A DNA stretch of 64,000 bases, taken from UBA11400 sp964473555. GTDB taxonomy: Bacteria > Bacteroidota > Rhodothermia > Balneolales > HLUCCA01. Position 1 is the stretch's first letter. Each line of letters begins with the position of its first letter. The notes under the pieces were generated by a model, which did no database searches, was not told the DNA's origin, and saw only the letters and a program-made list of their open reading frames with translations. Location of the stretch: positions 186,001 through 250,000 of the forward strand of contig CAYYPL010000004.1 of assembly GCA_964473555.1 (NCBI GenBank). Direction: 5' to 3'. Below, in pieces: positions 33,259 to 42,120 of the stretch. The translations under genes were made by a program, and so were the position numbers.

Positions 33259-34602
33259 TTAACGTCTTCCAGACGCCATCATATTCTTCAATCCGTGCAT
33301 AGCACGTCCCATGCCGCCCATTTTTTGCATAGATTTCATCATTTTTTTCATCTGTTCGAATTGTTTCATGAGTTCATTAACCTCCCGAACAGTAGTTCCA
33401 GACCCGATTGCAATACGTCTGCGCCGACTACCATTAAGTAGCTCAGGCTTACGTCTTTCCTCGGGCGTCATCGAATTGATGATGGCTTCAATGGGCTTTA
33501 GCGTATCATCACCAACTTCAACATTCTTCAAGGCATTTCCCATGCCAGGTATCATGCCCAACAAATCCTGCATGGATCCCATTTTTTTGATCTGCTGCAG
33601 TTGTGCATAAAAATCTTCCAGATTAAAACTATCGGAGCGAATTTTGGATGAAAGCTCTCTGGCTTGCTGTTCATCAAACTGCTGCTGGGCTTTTTCAACC
33701 AACGATACGACATCACCCATTCCAAGGATCCGCTGTGCCATTCGATCCGGATAAAACTCCGACAAAGCATCCAGTTTCTCACCTGTCGAGACGAACTTGA
33801 TCGGCTTCTCTACCACTTTCTTGATCGAAAGTGCCGCTCCACCACGGGTGTCACCATCTAGTTTGGTTAACACAACACCATCAAAATCGATTCGTTGATT
33901 AAACTCACGAGCTGTATTAACCGCATCCTGACCCGTCATCGAATCAACTACAAATAAAATCTCGTTTGGCTTGAGTGCATCTTTTATCGCTGCTACCTCA
34001 TCCATCATCTCAGAGTCTACGTGCAATCTTCCCGCTGTATCCACGATCAACACGTCGCAAGCCTGCTTACGGGCTTCGTTCAAGGCCTCTTTTGCAACCT
34101 TCAACGCATTTTTTTCTTCCAGCGAGAATACCGGAACGTTGATTTGTGATGCCAATGTCTTGAGCTGGTCAATCGCCGCCGGACGATACACATCGGCAGC
34201 AGCCAGCATCGGAATATGCTTTTTGTCTTTTAGATATTTAGCCAGCTTGGCTGCGAATGTGGTCTTTCCGGATCCCTGAAGACCAGCAATTAAGATGACC
34301 GTTGGCGGTGTACTGGCAAAACGAATCTCTTCTTTCTTGCCACCAAGTGTAAACACCAACTCGTCATAAACGATTTTGGTAAATTGCTGACCTGGAGAAA
34401 CACTGGTTAAAACTCCTGCTCCATCTGCTTCTGCCTTGATTTTGCGAGTAAACTCACGGGCAACCTCGTAGTTAACGTCTGCATCCAACAACGCACGACG
34501 AATCTCTCGAACAGATTCAGCGATGTTAACGTCGGTGATCTTCGATTGACCTGAAAGTGATTTGAATGCCGATCCGAACTTGCCGGATAAATCGTCAAAC
34601 AT
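33259..34602 (-). CDS. ffh: Signal recognition particle protein Ffh
   Basis: 447 residues: N domain (about 1-85), GTPase G domain with GLQGSGKTT, DTAGRLHVD and TKLDGDTRGG, and a methionine-rich M domain (about 300-447; MKKMMKSMQKMGGMGRAMHG) that binds SRP RNA and signal sequences. It targets nascent membrane proteins to FtsY. The gene is first in the rpsP-rimM-trmD-rplS unit, 46 bp before rpsP. The leader contains a good promoter. Confidence 0.98.
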   Translation of the reverse strand: MFDDLSGKFGSAFKSLSGQSKITDVNIAESVREIRRALLDADVNYEVAREFTRKIKAEADGAGVLTSVSPGQQFTKIVYDELVFTLGGKKEEIRFASTPPTVILIAGLQGSGKTTFAAKLAKYLKDKKHIPMLAAADVYRPAAIDQLKTLASQINVPVFSLEEKNALKVAKEALNEARKQACDVLIVDTAGRLHVDSEMMDEVAAIKDALKPNEILFVVDSMTGQDAVNTAREFNQRIDFDGVVLTKLDGDTRGGAALSIKKVVEKPIKFVSTGEKLDALSEFYPDRMAQRILGMGDVVSLVEKAQQQFDEQQARELSSKIRSDSFNLEDFYAQLQQIKKMGSMQDLLGMIPGMGNALKNVEVGDDTLKPIEAIINSMTPEERRKPELLNGSRRRRIAIGSGTTVREVNELMKQFEQMKKMMKSMQKMGGMGRAMHGLKNMMASGRR

Positions 34603-34642
34603 GGTTGTGAGTTACAAGTTGCAGATTTTGTTGGATAGTCAG

Positions 34643-34673
34643 GAAAAATAGCGAGAAATTCACCATTTATCAA
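34643..34673 (-). promoter_or_regulatory. Likely promoter of the ffh-rpsP-rimM-trmD-rplS unit
   Basis: On the minus strand TTG (34673-34671), a 20-bp spacer and TATTTTTC (34650-34643), seven of eight in the TAnnTTTG consensus with a C in place of the final G. The start codon is about 40 bp downstream. Confidence 0.55.
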
Positions 34674-34858
34674 CATTCAATTTGCACAGAAACAAAAGAG
34701 CCCCCGTTTGTTAGATGATTCCACAATGAGACTGTAGATAATTTCCAAAACTATAGCTATCCTTGATCTATTGACATCCAATCCAATGAGATGACTTCAT
34801 TAAATCAGGATGTCTTGGGAACACGAATCGTAATCAACGCAATTTTCAGGAGTATTTT

Positions 34859-35707
34859 ATGAATTATTCACAGGGTTATGGACTATTAAAAGGTAAAAAA
34901 GGTATCATCTTCGGTGCTCTCGACGAGAGATCTATCGCCTGGAGGGTTGCTCTTGCCTGCCACAGGGAAGGAGCTGAATTCGTTTTATCAAATGCGCCAA
35001 TCGCTCTGCGGTTAGGTCAACTCAATGCCCTGTCGGAAGAAACCAATGCCGAGATCATCCCTTGTGATGTTTCAAGTGAAGAAGAGGTCGATTCTCTGAT
35101 TACCAAAGTCAAAGAAAAGTTCGGCAAGATAGACTTCATTCTTCATGCTATCGGAATGTCACCCAACATTCGAAAGAAGAAAGATTACAAAGACCTCGAC
35201 TATAAGTTTTTCATGCAGTCTTTGGATATCTCGGCCATTTCGCTTCACAAAATTCTGCACTACGCCACGGAAGTACACGATATTGTGAACGAATATGGCA
35301 GCGTAGTATCACTGAGTTATATTGGAGCTCAGCGCATTTTTTCGAAGTATTCCGATATGAACGATGCTAAAGCGCTGCTCGAAAGTATCTCAAGAAACTA
35401 CGGTAGCCGACTGGGACACAAGAAAATCCGTGTGAACACCATCTCCCAGGGCCCAACAATGACTTCTGCCGGTTCAGGAATCAAAGGATTCGACGGAATG
35501 TTCCTTTTTGCCGAAAAACTTTCCCCGCTTGGAAATCCATCCGCAGATGATTGTGCCGATTACTGCGTAACGATGTTCTCAGACCTGACACGCAAAGTCA
35601 CGATGCAAAATCTGTTCCATGATGGCGGATTTGCGACTAATGGTATCAGTGAAGAATTAATAACAGACCTCGCTAAAATTTATAATCAAGACGACGGCCT
35701 GTCTTGA
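34859..35707 (+). CDS. fabI: Enoyl-[acyl-carrier-protein] reductase (NADH), FabI type
   Basis: 282 residues, SDR family. It reduces enoyl-ACP in the last step of fatty-acid elongation. GLLKGKKGIIFGALDERSIA is the NAD-binding start; Tyr154, Tyr164 and Lys171 (SYIGAQRIFSKYSDMNDAK) have the FabI Y-x9-Y-x6-K spacing. AGGAG lies 6 nt before the ATG. The 256-bp gap before it, shared with ffh, holds inverted repeats (GACATCC at 34773 region with GGATGTC near 34807) that could fold in the leader. This is the target family of triclosan. Confidence 0.96.
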   Translation: MNYSQGYGLLKGKKGIIFGALDERSIAWRVALACHREGAEFVLSNAPIALRLGQLNALSEETNAEIIPCDVSSEEEVDSLITKVKEKFGKIDFILHAIGMSPNIRKKKDYKDLDYKFFMQSLDISAISLHKILHYATEVHDIVNEYGSVVSLSYIGAQRIFSKYSDMNDAKALLESISRNYGSRLGHKKIRVNTISQGPTMTSAGSGIKGFDGMFLFAEKLSPLGNPSADDCADYCVTMFSDLTRKVTMQNLFHDGGFATNGISEELITDLAKIYNQDDGLS

Positions 35708-35720
35708 AATCATTCGATTT

Positions 35721-35754
35721 CCCGGTCGCCTTATGGCAACCGGGGATCTTTTTT
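35721..35754 (+). terminator. Terminator after fabI
   Basis: CCCGGTCGCC-TTAT-GGCAACCGGG: 10-bp stem with one mismatch and a 4-nt loop, followed by GATCTTTTTTC. It separates fabI from ruvC, which starts 10 bp downstream. Confidence 0.85.
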
Positions 35755-35764
35755 CATTTCTTTC

Positions 35765-36343
35765 ATGAGCTACACCGTACTTGGAATTGATCCCGGCTCA
35801 CGTAACACCGGTATTTCGGTGTTAAGACAGGTTGGTAATACCTACGAAATGATTTATTGCGACGTAATCCGTGTTGGACATATACTGGATCACACGGTGC
35901 GACTCAAAACGATTTATGATGCGATTCTCAATCTTATTGTTGTTCATAAACCAGATGCGTGCGCTGTTGAAACTCCGTTGTATGGAAAAGACCCACTTGC
36001 TTTGCTCAAGCTTGGACGGGCACAAGCTTCAGCCATGCTGGCTGCTCTAAACTCAGGTCTCTCAATTGATGAATATTATCCCAAAATGGTCAAGAAATCG
36101 ATTACCGGTAATGGGAATGCAAGCAAAGACTCCGTAGCCTATATGCTCGACAAGGTATTAAATCTACACGGAACCAAATATCCGGCGGACGCAACGGATG
36201 CCCTGGCAGTGGCATGGTGCCACATGATGCGAATGAATCAGCCTCACCGCGAAGCACTTACTTCAACCAAAAAGAAACATCAAAACCACGCAAAGTCTGG
36301 ATGGGAACAGTTTGTTGCCGATAATCCGGAACGGACCCGGTAA
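35765..36343 (+). CDS. ruvC: Crossover junction endodeoxyribonuclease RuvC
   Basis: 192 residues. LGIDPGSRNTGISVL carries the first catalytic aspartate (Asp8); VETPLYGKDPLALLKLGRAQ and the C-terminal DATDALAVAWCH supply the other acidic residues. It cuts Holliday junctions held by RuvAB. The C-terminus after DALAVAWCH has a basic extension of about 35 residues. Followed 28 bp later by ruvA; no ruvB is adjacent. Confidence 0.96.
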   Translation: MSYTVLGIDPGSRNTGISVLRQVGNTYEMIYCDVIRVGHILDHTVRLKTIYDAILNLIVVHKPDACAVETPLYGKDPLALLKLGRAQASAMLAALNSGLSIDEYYPKMVKKSITGNGNASKDSVAYMLDKVLNLHGTKYPADATDALAVAWCHMMRMNQPHREALTSTKKKHQNHAKSGWEQFVADNPERTR

Positions 36344-36371
36344 TGTTGAACATATTTAGATTACAATAGAC

Positions 36372-36971
36372 ATGATTGTATCGTTAAATGGAATCCTGGC
36401 AGAGAAACATCCAAATCGTGTTGTGATGGATGTTTCAGGCGTAGGCTATGAAATTGGAATCAGTGCACAATCATATCATTCCCTTCCTGAACCAGGAAAA
36501 CCTTCTTTCTTGCATATTTATCACCATATCACCGAATCCGAACAACGATTATTCGGTTTTACCAATCGCAACGATAAGTCATTGTTCGAGATGTTGATTA
36601 CAGTTAAGGGAATTGGTCCGAAACTGGCATTAACCATCTTGAGTGGAATGTTAACCGAAGACCTCATTCATGCAGTTGGTAAACAAGACACCGCTATGCT
36701 TGCACGAACTCCTGGAATCGGTAAAAAAACCGCTGAACGCCTTGTCGTAGAATTGAAAGACAAGATCGGCGCTTCACTTGGTTCCGTATCAACCATGGGG
36801 ACATCAATCCTGCCCTCCGGACCAGAACAGGAGTGTATTTCTGCGCTCGAAGCACTTGGATTCAGACGTTTGGATGCCGAAAAAGCAGTCGCTCAGGTAC
36901 TTAAATCGAATCCGGAACTCAACGACACCGGCAATCTCGTCCGTGCCGCATTGCAGTTATTGTACAGATAA
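36372..36971 (+). CDS. ruvA: Holliday junction branch-migration protein RuvA
   Basis: 199 residues with the three RuvA domains: OB-fold (MIVSLNGILAEKHPNRVVMD to RLFGFTN), two helix-hairpin-helix motifs (VKGIGPKLALTILSG; RTPGIGKKTAERLVVELKDK) and a C-terminal three-helix domain (ECISALEALGFRRLDAEKAV). It recognises four-way junctions and loads RuvB. The stop codon lies in the first unit of a heptamer repeat tract. Confidence 0.97.
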   Translation: MIVSLNGILAEKHPNRVVMDVSGVGYEIGISAQSYHSLPEPGKPSFLHIYHHITESEQRLFGFTNRNDKSLFEMLITVKGIGPKLALTILSGMLTEDLIHAVGKQDTAMLARTPGIGKKTAERLVVELKDKIGASLGSVSTMGTSILPSGPEQECISALEALGFRRLDAEKAVAQVLKSNPELNDTGNLVRAALQLLYR

Positions 36972-36998
36972 CAGATTGCAGAAAAGGGATAACAGACT
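36964..36998. repeat. Five degenerate heptamers at the ruvA stop codon (ACAGATA family)
   Basis: ACAGATA, ACAGATT, GCAGAAA, AGGGATA, ACAGACT in 7-bp register. The first unit includes the ruvA stop TAA. It opens a ~200-bp composite repeat block that fills most of the 306-bp gap to the response-regulator gene. Confidence 0.7.
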
Positions 36999-37002
36999 TA
37001 AG

Positions 37003-37077
37003 GTGGAAGTGGGTAGTGGGAAGTAGGTAATAGATTCAACCACCAACTCTCCACTTCCTACTCCCAACTACCTATTT
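37003..37077. repeat. Inverted pair of heptamer tracts (TGGGTAG / CCTACTC)
   Basis: Four units (GTGGAAG, TGGGTAG, TGGGAAG, TAGGTAA; 37003-37030) are followed after 12 bp by five units of the opposite sense (CCAACTC, TCCACTT, CCTACTC, CCAACTA, CCTATTT; 37043-37077). The two arms can fold into an imperfect hairpin. Confidence 0.8.
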
Positions 37078-37089
37078 GACCTCTTTACG

Positions 37090-37164
37090 GTGAACTGCTT
37101 TCTGTGTTCTGTGAACTACGGCTCGCCCTTCTGTCCGTTCTCTGTTTTCTGTTCTCTGTGCTCA
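37090..37164. repeat. Heptamer tract of the GTTCTCT family
   Basis: Units at 37090-37131 (GTGAACT, GCTTTCT, GTGTTCT, GTGAACT, ACGGCTC, GCCCTTC) and, after a 5-bp slip, 37137-37164 (GTTCTCT, GTTTTCT, GTTCTCT, GTGCTCA). GTGAACT recurs exactly 21 bp apart. The rest of the gap to 37277 holds only the promoter below. Confidence 0.75.
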
Positions 37165-37207
37165 ATGGCACAAGTGCCAGCTTTGATAACATAAATTTAA
37201 CATCCCA

Positions 37208-37241
37208 TTGTTTATCACTACATTACCCTTTGTTAACTTTG
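37208..37241 (+). promoter_or_regulatory. Promoter of the two-component/manC unit
   Basis: TTG (37208-37210), 23-bp spacer, then TAACTTTG (37234-37241), a full TAnnTTTG match. The GTG start of the response regulator lies 37 bp downstream. Confidence 0.75.
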
Positions 37242-37277
37242 TGGTAGCAATATGACCCGTCACAAAACCCCGCGACA

Positions 37278-37955
37278 GTGGCTAAAGAAACCATCCTGAT
37301 CGTCGATGATGAAGCAGACCTCCTCGACCTCATCGAATATAATCTAGAAAAAGAAGGCTACAGTGTTCTAAAAGCCGAAAATGGATACGACGGCATCAAA
37401 TTAGCACGGAAATATAATCCCGATCTCATCATACTCGATATTATGATGCCCAAAATGACCGGCATCGAAGTTTGCAAAGTACTCAAAGAGGACCCCGTTT
37501 TAAAAATTCGTCCCGTCATTTTTCTAACCGCCCGGGGTGATGAGAAAACAGAAATCGAAGGATTGGAAATGGGTGCCGATGACTTCCTGTCCAAACCAAT
37601 TTCTACATCAAAATTGGTTTCAAGAATTCGCACGGTACTTCGGCGGGTTGGCGATATTGAGGAGTCAGAAATGATGTTAAAGGTTGGAGACCTGACTATT
37701 GATCGTGGACGATATCTTGTAACGAGAGGAAGCGAGGAATTTCAACTGCCGCGAAAAGAATTTGAAGTCCTTTCTTATCTGGCAGCGCGTAAAGGGAAGG
37801 TACTCGACCGCCAGACACTCCTGAATGAAGTCTGGGGAAACAACATTTTTGTCATAGATCGCACGATTGATGTTCACATCCGTAAAATTCGCGAAAAACT
37901 GGGTGAACACTACATTGAAACCGTAAAGGGTGTCGGTTATCGCTTTAAAGAATAA
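37278..37955 (+). CDS. PhoB/OmpR-type response regulator
   Basis: 225 residues, GTG start. Receiver domain with acidic pocket (VDDEAD), phospho-acceptor Asp54 (LIILDIMMPK), the switch Thr in FLTARGDEKTEIEG and Lys in FLSKPIS. A winged-helix effector (about 130-225) has RKEFEVLSYLAARKGKVLDR and VDVHIRKIREKLG-like DVHIRKIREKLGEHYIETVK. It binds DNA when phosphorylated by the adjacent kinase, 3 bp downstream. Similarity is to PhoB, but the signal cannot be told from sequence. Confidence 0.94.
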   Translation: MAKETILIVDDEADLLDLIEYNLEKEGYSVLKAENGYDGIKLARKYNPDLIILDIMMPKMTGIEVCKVLKEDPVLKIRPVIFLTARGDEKTEIEGLEMGADDFLSKPISTSKLVSRIRTVLRRVGDIEESEMMLKVGDLTIDRGRYLVTRGSEEFQLPRKEFEVLSYLAARKGKVLDRQTLLNEVWGNNIFVIDRTIDVHIRKIREKLGEHYIETVKGVGYRFKE

Positions 37956-37958
37956 AGT

Positions 37959-39032
37959 ATGAATGCTAGTCAGGGCAATAATCAGTTTTTTTACCTCGCC
38001 TTTCGTATCGCACTGATCATAAGCTTGTTCTCTTTTGTCATTGAGACTGCCATTTTACTCATTCACGTGCCCATGATTGAAGCTCTTCAATTTGCATTCA
38101 TGGGCTCAGTTGCAATTCTAATCATAAGTTATCTGGTAGCCCGGCACGTTCTCCAAAAGCGGTTGATTCGACTTGAATCAGCCCTTTATCATCTTGCACA
38201 CAAGCAATTCGAAGAGTTTCAGGATGAGCATTATCTCAAAAAAGATGAGCTCGACGAAATTATTGTAGCAATGAACCGAACCGTTCTTTCTACGGAAAAA
38301 GAACTTCAACGGTTGAATAGACTGGAAAACTACCGCAAAGAATTTATCGGTGACATTTCACATGAACTAAAAACCCCGATCTTTGCAATCCAGGGATTCA
38401 TCGAAACACTGTTGGACGGTGCACTTTACGACGAACGCGTCAATAAGAGTTTCCTGGAAAAAGCCATGAGAAACGTGAATAGATTGAATATTCTAACTCG
38501 TGATCTCATGGAAATTTCTAAACTTGAAACCGGCGAATTAAGATCCGATTTACAAGCAATACGAATCAAAGATATACTACTTGAGGTTGTAGAAAATCTT
38601 CAATACAAGGCGCTTAATGAATCGATTACACTCAAACTTATCGACTTTGATGGTAATATTACTGTCATGGGCGATCGAAACCAACTTCGCCAGGTATTAA
38701 TCAACCTGGTCGAAAATGCCATCAAATACAACAAGCCAAACGGATTAGTTACAGTCGGGGTTAAGATCTACCCAAAAAATCCATCCAAATATTTGATTAC
38801 CGTTACCGACACAGGACTCGGTATTGAACCTCGTGACATACCTCGTGTGACCGAAAGGTTTTATCGTATTGATAAGTCACGGGCTCGTGAAAAAGGTGGC
38901 AGTGGCTTGGGTCTATCTATCGTTAAACACATCATCGAAGCACATAACGAGCAGTTGCTCATTGAAAGCCAGATTAATCAGGGATCCACTTTCAGCTTTA
39001 CTCTGCAAAATGCTGACAGGGTTTCGTCTTAA
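37959..39032 (+). CDS. PhoR-like sensor histidine kinase
   Basis: 357 residues. Two membrane helices (about 10-33 and 42-62) with almost no periplasmic loop, then a short linker and the catalytic core: H-box FIGDISHELKTPIFAIQGFI (His135), N-box NLVENAIKYN, G-boxes VTDTGLGI and GGSGLGLSIVKHIIEAH. With so small an outside part, the kinase probably senses within the membrane or through another protein, as PhoR does with the Pst system. The response regulator precedes it. Confidence 0.94.
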   Translation: MNASQGNNQFFYLAFRIALIISLFSFVIETAILLIHVPMIEALQFAFMGSVAILIISYLVARHVLQKRLIRLESALYHLAHKQFEEFQDEHYLKKDELDEIIVAMNRTVLSTEKELQRLNRLENYRKEFIGDISHELKTPIFAIQGFIETLLDGALYDERVNKSFLEKAMRNVNRLNILTRDLMEISKLETGELRSDLQAIRIKDILLEVVENLQYKALNESITLKLIDFDGNITVMGDRNQLRQVLINLVENAIKYNKPNGLVTVGVKIYPKNPSKYLITVTDTGLGIEPRDIPRVTERFYRIDKSRAREKGGSGLGLSIVKHIIEAHNEQLLIESQINQGSTFSFTLQNADRVSS

Positions 39033-39085
39033 TCACTAAATTCGGTAACTTGAATCACCAATTTTAGTTAAAGAAACCCATTTTC

Positions 39086-40165
39086 ATGAGATACGCTGTA
39101 ATTATGGCAGGTGGCGCTGGAACACGATTCTGGCCAAGCAGCAGACAATCCAGACCCAAGCAATTTTTAAACCTGCTTGGAGAACGCTCTATGATTCAAA
39201 GTACCGTCGATCGTATGCTCCCTTTGATTCCCATGGAACGTATCTTGGTCGTTACTAATGCCCACTATGTTGACTTGGTTCAGGAACAGTTCCCGAATAT
39301 GCCGGCGGAAAATATTATCGGTGAACCTATAGCCAAAAACACAGCACCGTGTGTGGCTGCTGCCGCTGCAATTTTACTCAAGAGGGATCCAAATGCAACT
39401 ATGATTGTCCTTCCTGCCGACCATTACATTACCAGACCTCAACGCTATTTGGAAATCCTTGAGACGGGTCTGAAAAAGGCAGAATCAGGCAAAAATCTGG
39501 TTACCATTGGCATAACACCTCATCGACCAGAAACCGGTTATGGATACATTCAGCTTGATGAGACTGCAGCTGACAAATCCGGCAGTAATCCTGTCTACCT
39601 CGTAAAGACATTTGCCGAAAAGCCCGACCTTAAAACCGCACTTACTTTTTTGGATTCAGGTGACTTTTTATGGAATAGCGGAATGTTTATCTGGAAAGCC
39701 GATACCATACTAGAGCAGTTCCAGATACATCAGCCAGCCATTTATCGTGAAATCGAAGCGTTCATAAAGGAAATGGATATCGACTTTGAACGCGCCCTTA
39801 ACAATTTTTATCACGTAGTCACGTCAATATCTATTGACTACGGTATCATGGAAAAAACCGATGCCGTTCATGTTGTACCTGGCGAATTTGGGTGGAGCGA
39901 TGTGGGTAGTTGGTTTGCAGTTTATGAACATGGTAACAAAGATCCCAACGGAAACGTGATTGATGAAGAAACTACTATACTACACGATGTCCGTAATTGT
40001 CTGGTAAAGACGCACAGCAAGAAACTGGTTGCTATGGTTGGACTTATGGGTATTGGTTTAATTGAAACCGAGGACGCTATTGTGGTGCTCAAGTTAGACT
40101 CGTCTCAGGATATCAAAAAAATTGTGAATCAACTCGATAACCAGGGGCTTCCAAACTACAAGTAG
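39086..40165 (+). CDS. manC: Mannose-1-phosphate guanylyltransferase
   Basis: 359 residues. Nucleotidyltransferase signature MAGGAGTRFWPSSRQSRPKQ followed by FLNL, with AENIIGEPIAKNTAPCVAAA, VLPADHYI, FAEKPDL and GEFGWSDVGSW, all typical of GDP-mannose pyrophosphorylase. It makes GDP-mannose for glycans. The isomerase domain of bifunctional ManC/AlgA is absent. Its TAG stop overlaps the end of the convergent MBL gene by 10 bp. Confidence 0.93.
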   Translation: MRYAVIMAGGAGTRFWPSSRQSRPKQFLNLLGERSMIQSTVDRMLPLIPMERILVVTNAHYVDLVQEQFPNMPAENIIGEPIAKNTAPCVAAAAAILLKRDPNATMIVLPADHYITRPQRYLEILETGLKKAESGKNLVTIGITPHRPETGYGYIQLDETAADKSGSNPVYLVKTFAEKPDLKTALTFLDSGDFLWNSGMFIWKADTILEQFQIHQPAIYREIEAFIKEMDIDFERALNNFYHVVTSISIDYGIMEKTDAVHVVPGEFGWSDVGSWFAVYEHGNKDPNGNVIDEETTILHDVRNCLVKTHSKKLVAMVGLMGIGLIETEDAIVVLKLDSSQDIKKIVNQLDNQGLPNYK

Positions 40166-41016
40166 ATTACTTGTTGATCATACGCCAGACGAATCCCTTC
40201 TGGCAAACGAGTGTTGGTATCCTCATGTCGAACATAAGACGACATGTGAATGAAATAGGTTCGTGGTATTCCAGAACGTCTGGCTGCCTCTATCGACTCC
40301 CCTATGGTAAAGTGTGTTGGATGCGCAGGTTCCCAACGCAATGCATCCAGAATCAAAACTTCACACCCACGAATCAGGGCAAACGTCTCCTCAGGTATAT
40401 AGCTACAATCGTTTATGTAAGCCAGGTTGTTTATTCGGAAACCAAAAACGGGTAGCTTACCATGCATTACCGGTAACGGAGTAATTTCACAGTCTCTAAA
40501 TTGAACTTTATGAGTACCCGTTTGCATCGAAATGTCAACAGAACCTGGTGTTTTATTCGGTTCAAATATATAATCATATCTTCTTTTTATAGATTCGGCA
40601 CACCCAGGTGTTGTTATTACAGGAATAACCCCTTTTTGCATATAGTTAAAAGGACGCAAATCGTCCAGCCCGCCGATATGGTCGTAATGTTCGTGTGTAA
40701 TTAATAACATATCAATGCGGCGTATCCCAGAACGAAGGGTCTGTAGCCTGAATTCAGGGCCTATATCAACCACGATGGAAGTTTTAGGAGTCTGAATCCA
40801 AATGGAGCTTCTGTATCTCTCATCTCTGATGTCACCCGTCGGCATCTCTCTGCCAAAATTTCCGGATACAGGAACACCCATAGAAGTGCCTGTTCCCAGG
40901 AATGTAACTTTCATTCCACATTCAGGCTCATCATAAAGCGATTGTGGCAATGGCTGATCACCTGATTGTTCAAGTATTTCTTTGAACTGGTGATTTGAAG
41001 CGGGTTCAGTGACCAT
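40156..41016 (-). CDS. PhnP-like metallo-beta-lactamase-fold hydrolase
   Basis: About 286 residues from the ATG that overlaps the preceding stop (ATGGTCACTGA); the conserved fold begins at MKVTFLGTGTSMGVPV, about 34 residues in, which is an alternative start. Metal ligands: HEHYDHIGGLDDLRPF, a later His in VMHGKLPVFG, an Asp in NDCSYI, and HMSSYVRHE. This pattern is of the PhnP/RNase Z-like phosphodiesterase group. A substrate such as cyclic phosphodiesters is inferred. Last in a three-gene unit. Confidence 0.85.
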   Translation of the reverse strand: MVTEPASNHQFKEILEQSGDQPLPQSLYDEPECGMKVTFLGTGTSMGVPVSGNFGREMPTGDIRDERYRSSIWIQTPKTSIVVDIGPEFRLQTLRSGIRRIDMLLITHEHYDHIGGLDDLRPFNYMQKGVIPVITTPGCAESIKRRYDYIFEPNKTPGSVDISMQTGTHKVQFRDCEITPLPVMHGKLPVFGFRINNLAYINDCSYIPEETFALIRGCEVLILDALRWEPAHPTHFTIGESIEAARRSGIPRTYFIHMSSYVRHEDTNTRLPEGIRLAYDQQVIYL

Positions 41017-41305
41017 CAAAATTAAACTCCGGTTCGGAGGAAACTTCCTGCTTATCCCACATTTGCTCAAGTTCTTTTCGAACTATCGGTTTGAGATAAA
41101 GATCATCGTGCTTTTGTGACAAAATAAACTTCGACAACGTACCAATATGCATTTCAACCGGTGAGTTTTTATTCAGCATAATTATCCGTTCACCTGATAA
41201 TACACAGTTACTGCCCCGAAAATCACCTTTTTCTTTACGTACTTTAAATCCAAGTCTGGATACGATTTCTTCCAGTTCCAATAAGAGTTTGTCCGGTTTC
41301 ATCAA
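41006..41305 (-). CDS. Conserved small protein of unknown function (99 aa)
   Basis: 99 residues; no signal peptide or membrane helix. LELEEIVSRLGFKVRKEKGD, FRGSNCVLSGERIIMLNK and YLKPIVRKELEQMW suggest a small soluble alpha/beta protein. I recognise this type from other Bacteroidota genomes but know no function. It overlaps both neighbours by a few bases (ATGA after the OMP gene, and the MBL start), which suggests coupled translation and perhaps a role with the MBL hydrolase. Confidence 0.75.
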   Translation of the reverse strand: MMKPDKLLLELEEIVSRLGFKVRKEKGDFRGSNCVLSGERIIMLNKNSPVEMHIGTLSKFILSQKHDDLYLKPIVRKELEQMWDKQEVSSEPEFNFDGH

Positions 41306-42093
41306 AAAGTTACCCCAATACTCACCATCTGCTGAAGAGCTAAGTAATCATATCTGTTATCATCTAAATGGTAGTCCCTGGAATTAAGGTCAAATCCTAT
41401 CAGTAATCCATACTGCCGGATTAGGTTATCCACATAAAGCCTATTTTTTAAAGTCAAATCAACGGCCGTACCACCCGAATTTCCAAATCCAGAAACTGAG
41501 TACGAATATCCACCCAACCCTTGTACTCCAAATCGGACAGAATCAGACAGTCTAACCGCCAGATCTAGACCCGCATGAATTCCAAATGTGTTCTGTTTGA
41601 ATTCCTGGGAAGTCAATAACGTATTGTTTTTAACTACAATGTAGTCTGTAGCTAGTCGTATGGGTATTCCTAAACGAAATGCGGAGGACCGGATTAAATA
41701 AACCTGATTCCCGATACTTGCTCCAAGCTGACTGTAAGCATTGTTATACTGCCCCAGATTACGTCCAAATAATCCGTATACACTGAAACCGGTCATTTCT
41801 AAACCAACCTGAAACAAGTGATCATTGAACTGAAATGTAGTTCCAATCTGATCTGGACTTGCAATAACCATCCTATGGCCTGGTCCCCGATAATCAAATG
41901 TCATGGCACTGTAACCAATTATTACAGCAAGTTCAGGTGTAATAGTTAATGATTTCCGTTCCGGTTGTACTGAAAACATCTGAGCCTCCGCCGTTACGGG
42001 CGAACAAAAGTAAGTCGTTGTAAAAATTAGGGTAAAAAAAAGTAGGAGTCTTTTCACAATGGAACTTTTCAAGTTAATTTTTTGATTCTTCAT
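41302..42093 (-). CDS. Outer-membrane beta-barrel protein with signal peptide
   Basis: 263 residues. Signal peptide with basic start and hydrophobic RLLLFFTLIFTTTYF followed by a probable cleavage near TAEAQ. The rest shows alternating strands and tight turns (VGLEMTGFSVYGLFGRNLGQ, YGLLIGFDLNSRDYH) and ends MVSIGVTF with terminal Phe, the mark of OMP insertion by BAM. Size suits an eight- to twelve-strand barrel. Function not known. Confidence 0.75.
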   Translation of the reverse strand: MKNQKINLKSSIVKRLLLFFTLIFTTTYFCSPVTAEAQMFSVQPERKSLTITPELAVIIGYSAMTFDYRGPGHRMVIASPDQIGTTFQFNDHLFQVGLEMTGFSVYGLFGRNLGQYNNAYSQLGASIGNQVYLIRSSAFRLGIPIRLATDYIVVKNNTLLTSQEFKQNTFGIHAGLDLAVRLSDSVRFGVQGLGGYSYSVSGFGNSGGTAVDLTLKNRLYVDNLIRQYGLLIGFDLNSRDYHLDDNRYDYLALQQMVSIGVTF

Positions 42094-42120
42094 ATATCAC
42101 CTTAAGTCACCCATAAAGAT

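Noticed and set aside
36964..37164. CRISPR array or tRNA cluster
   Set aside because: Units are 7 bp and degenerate, with no spacers; no cloverleaf can be drawn.
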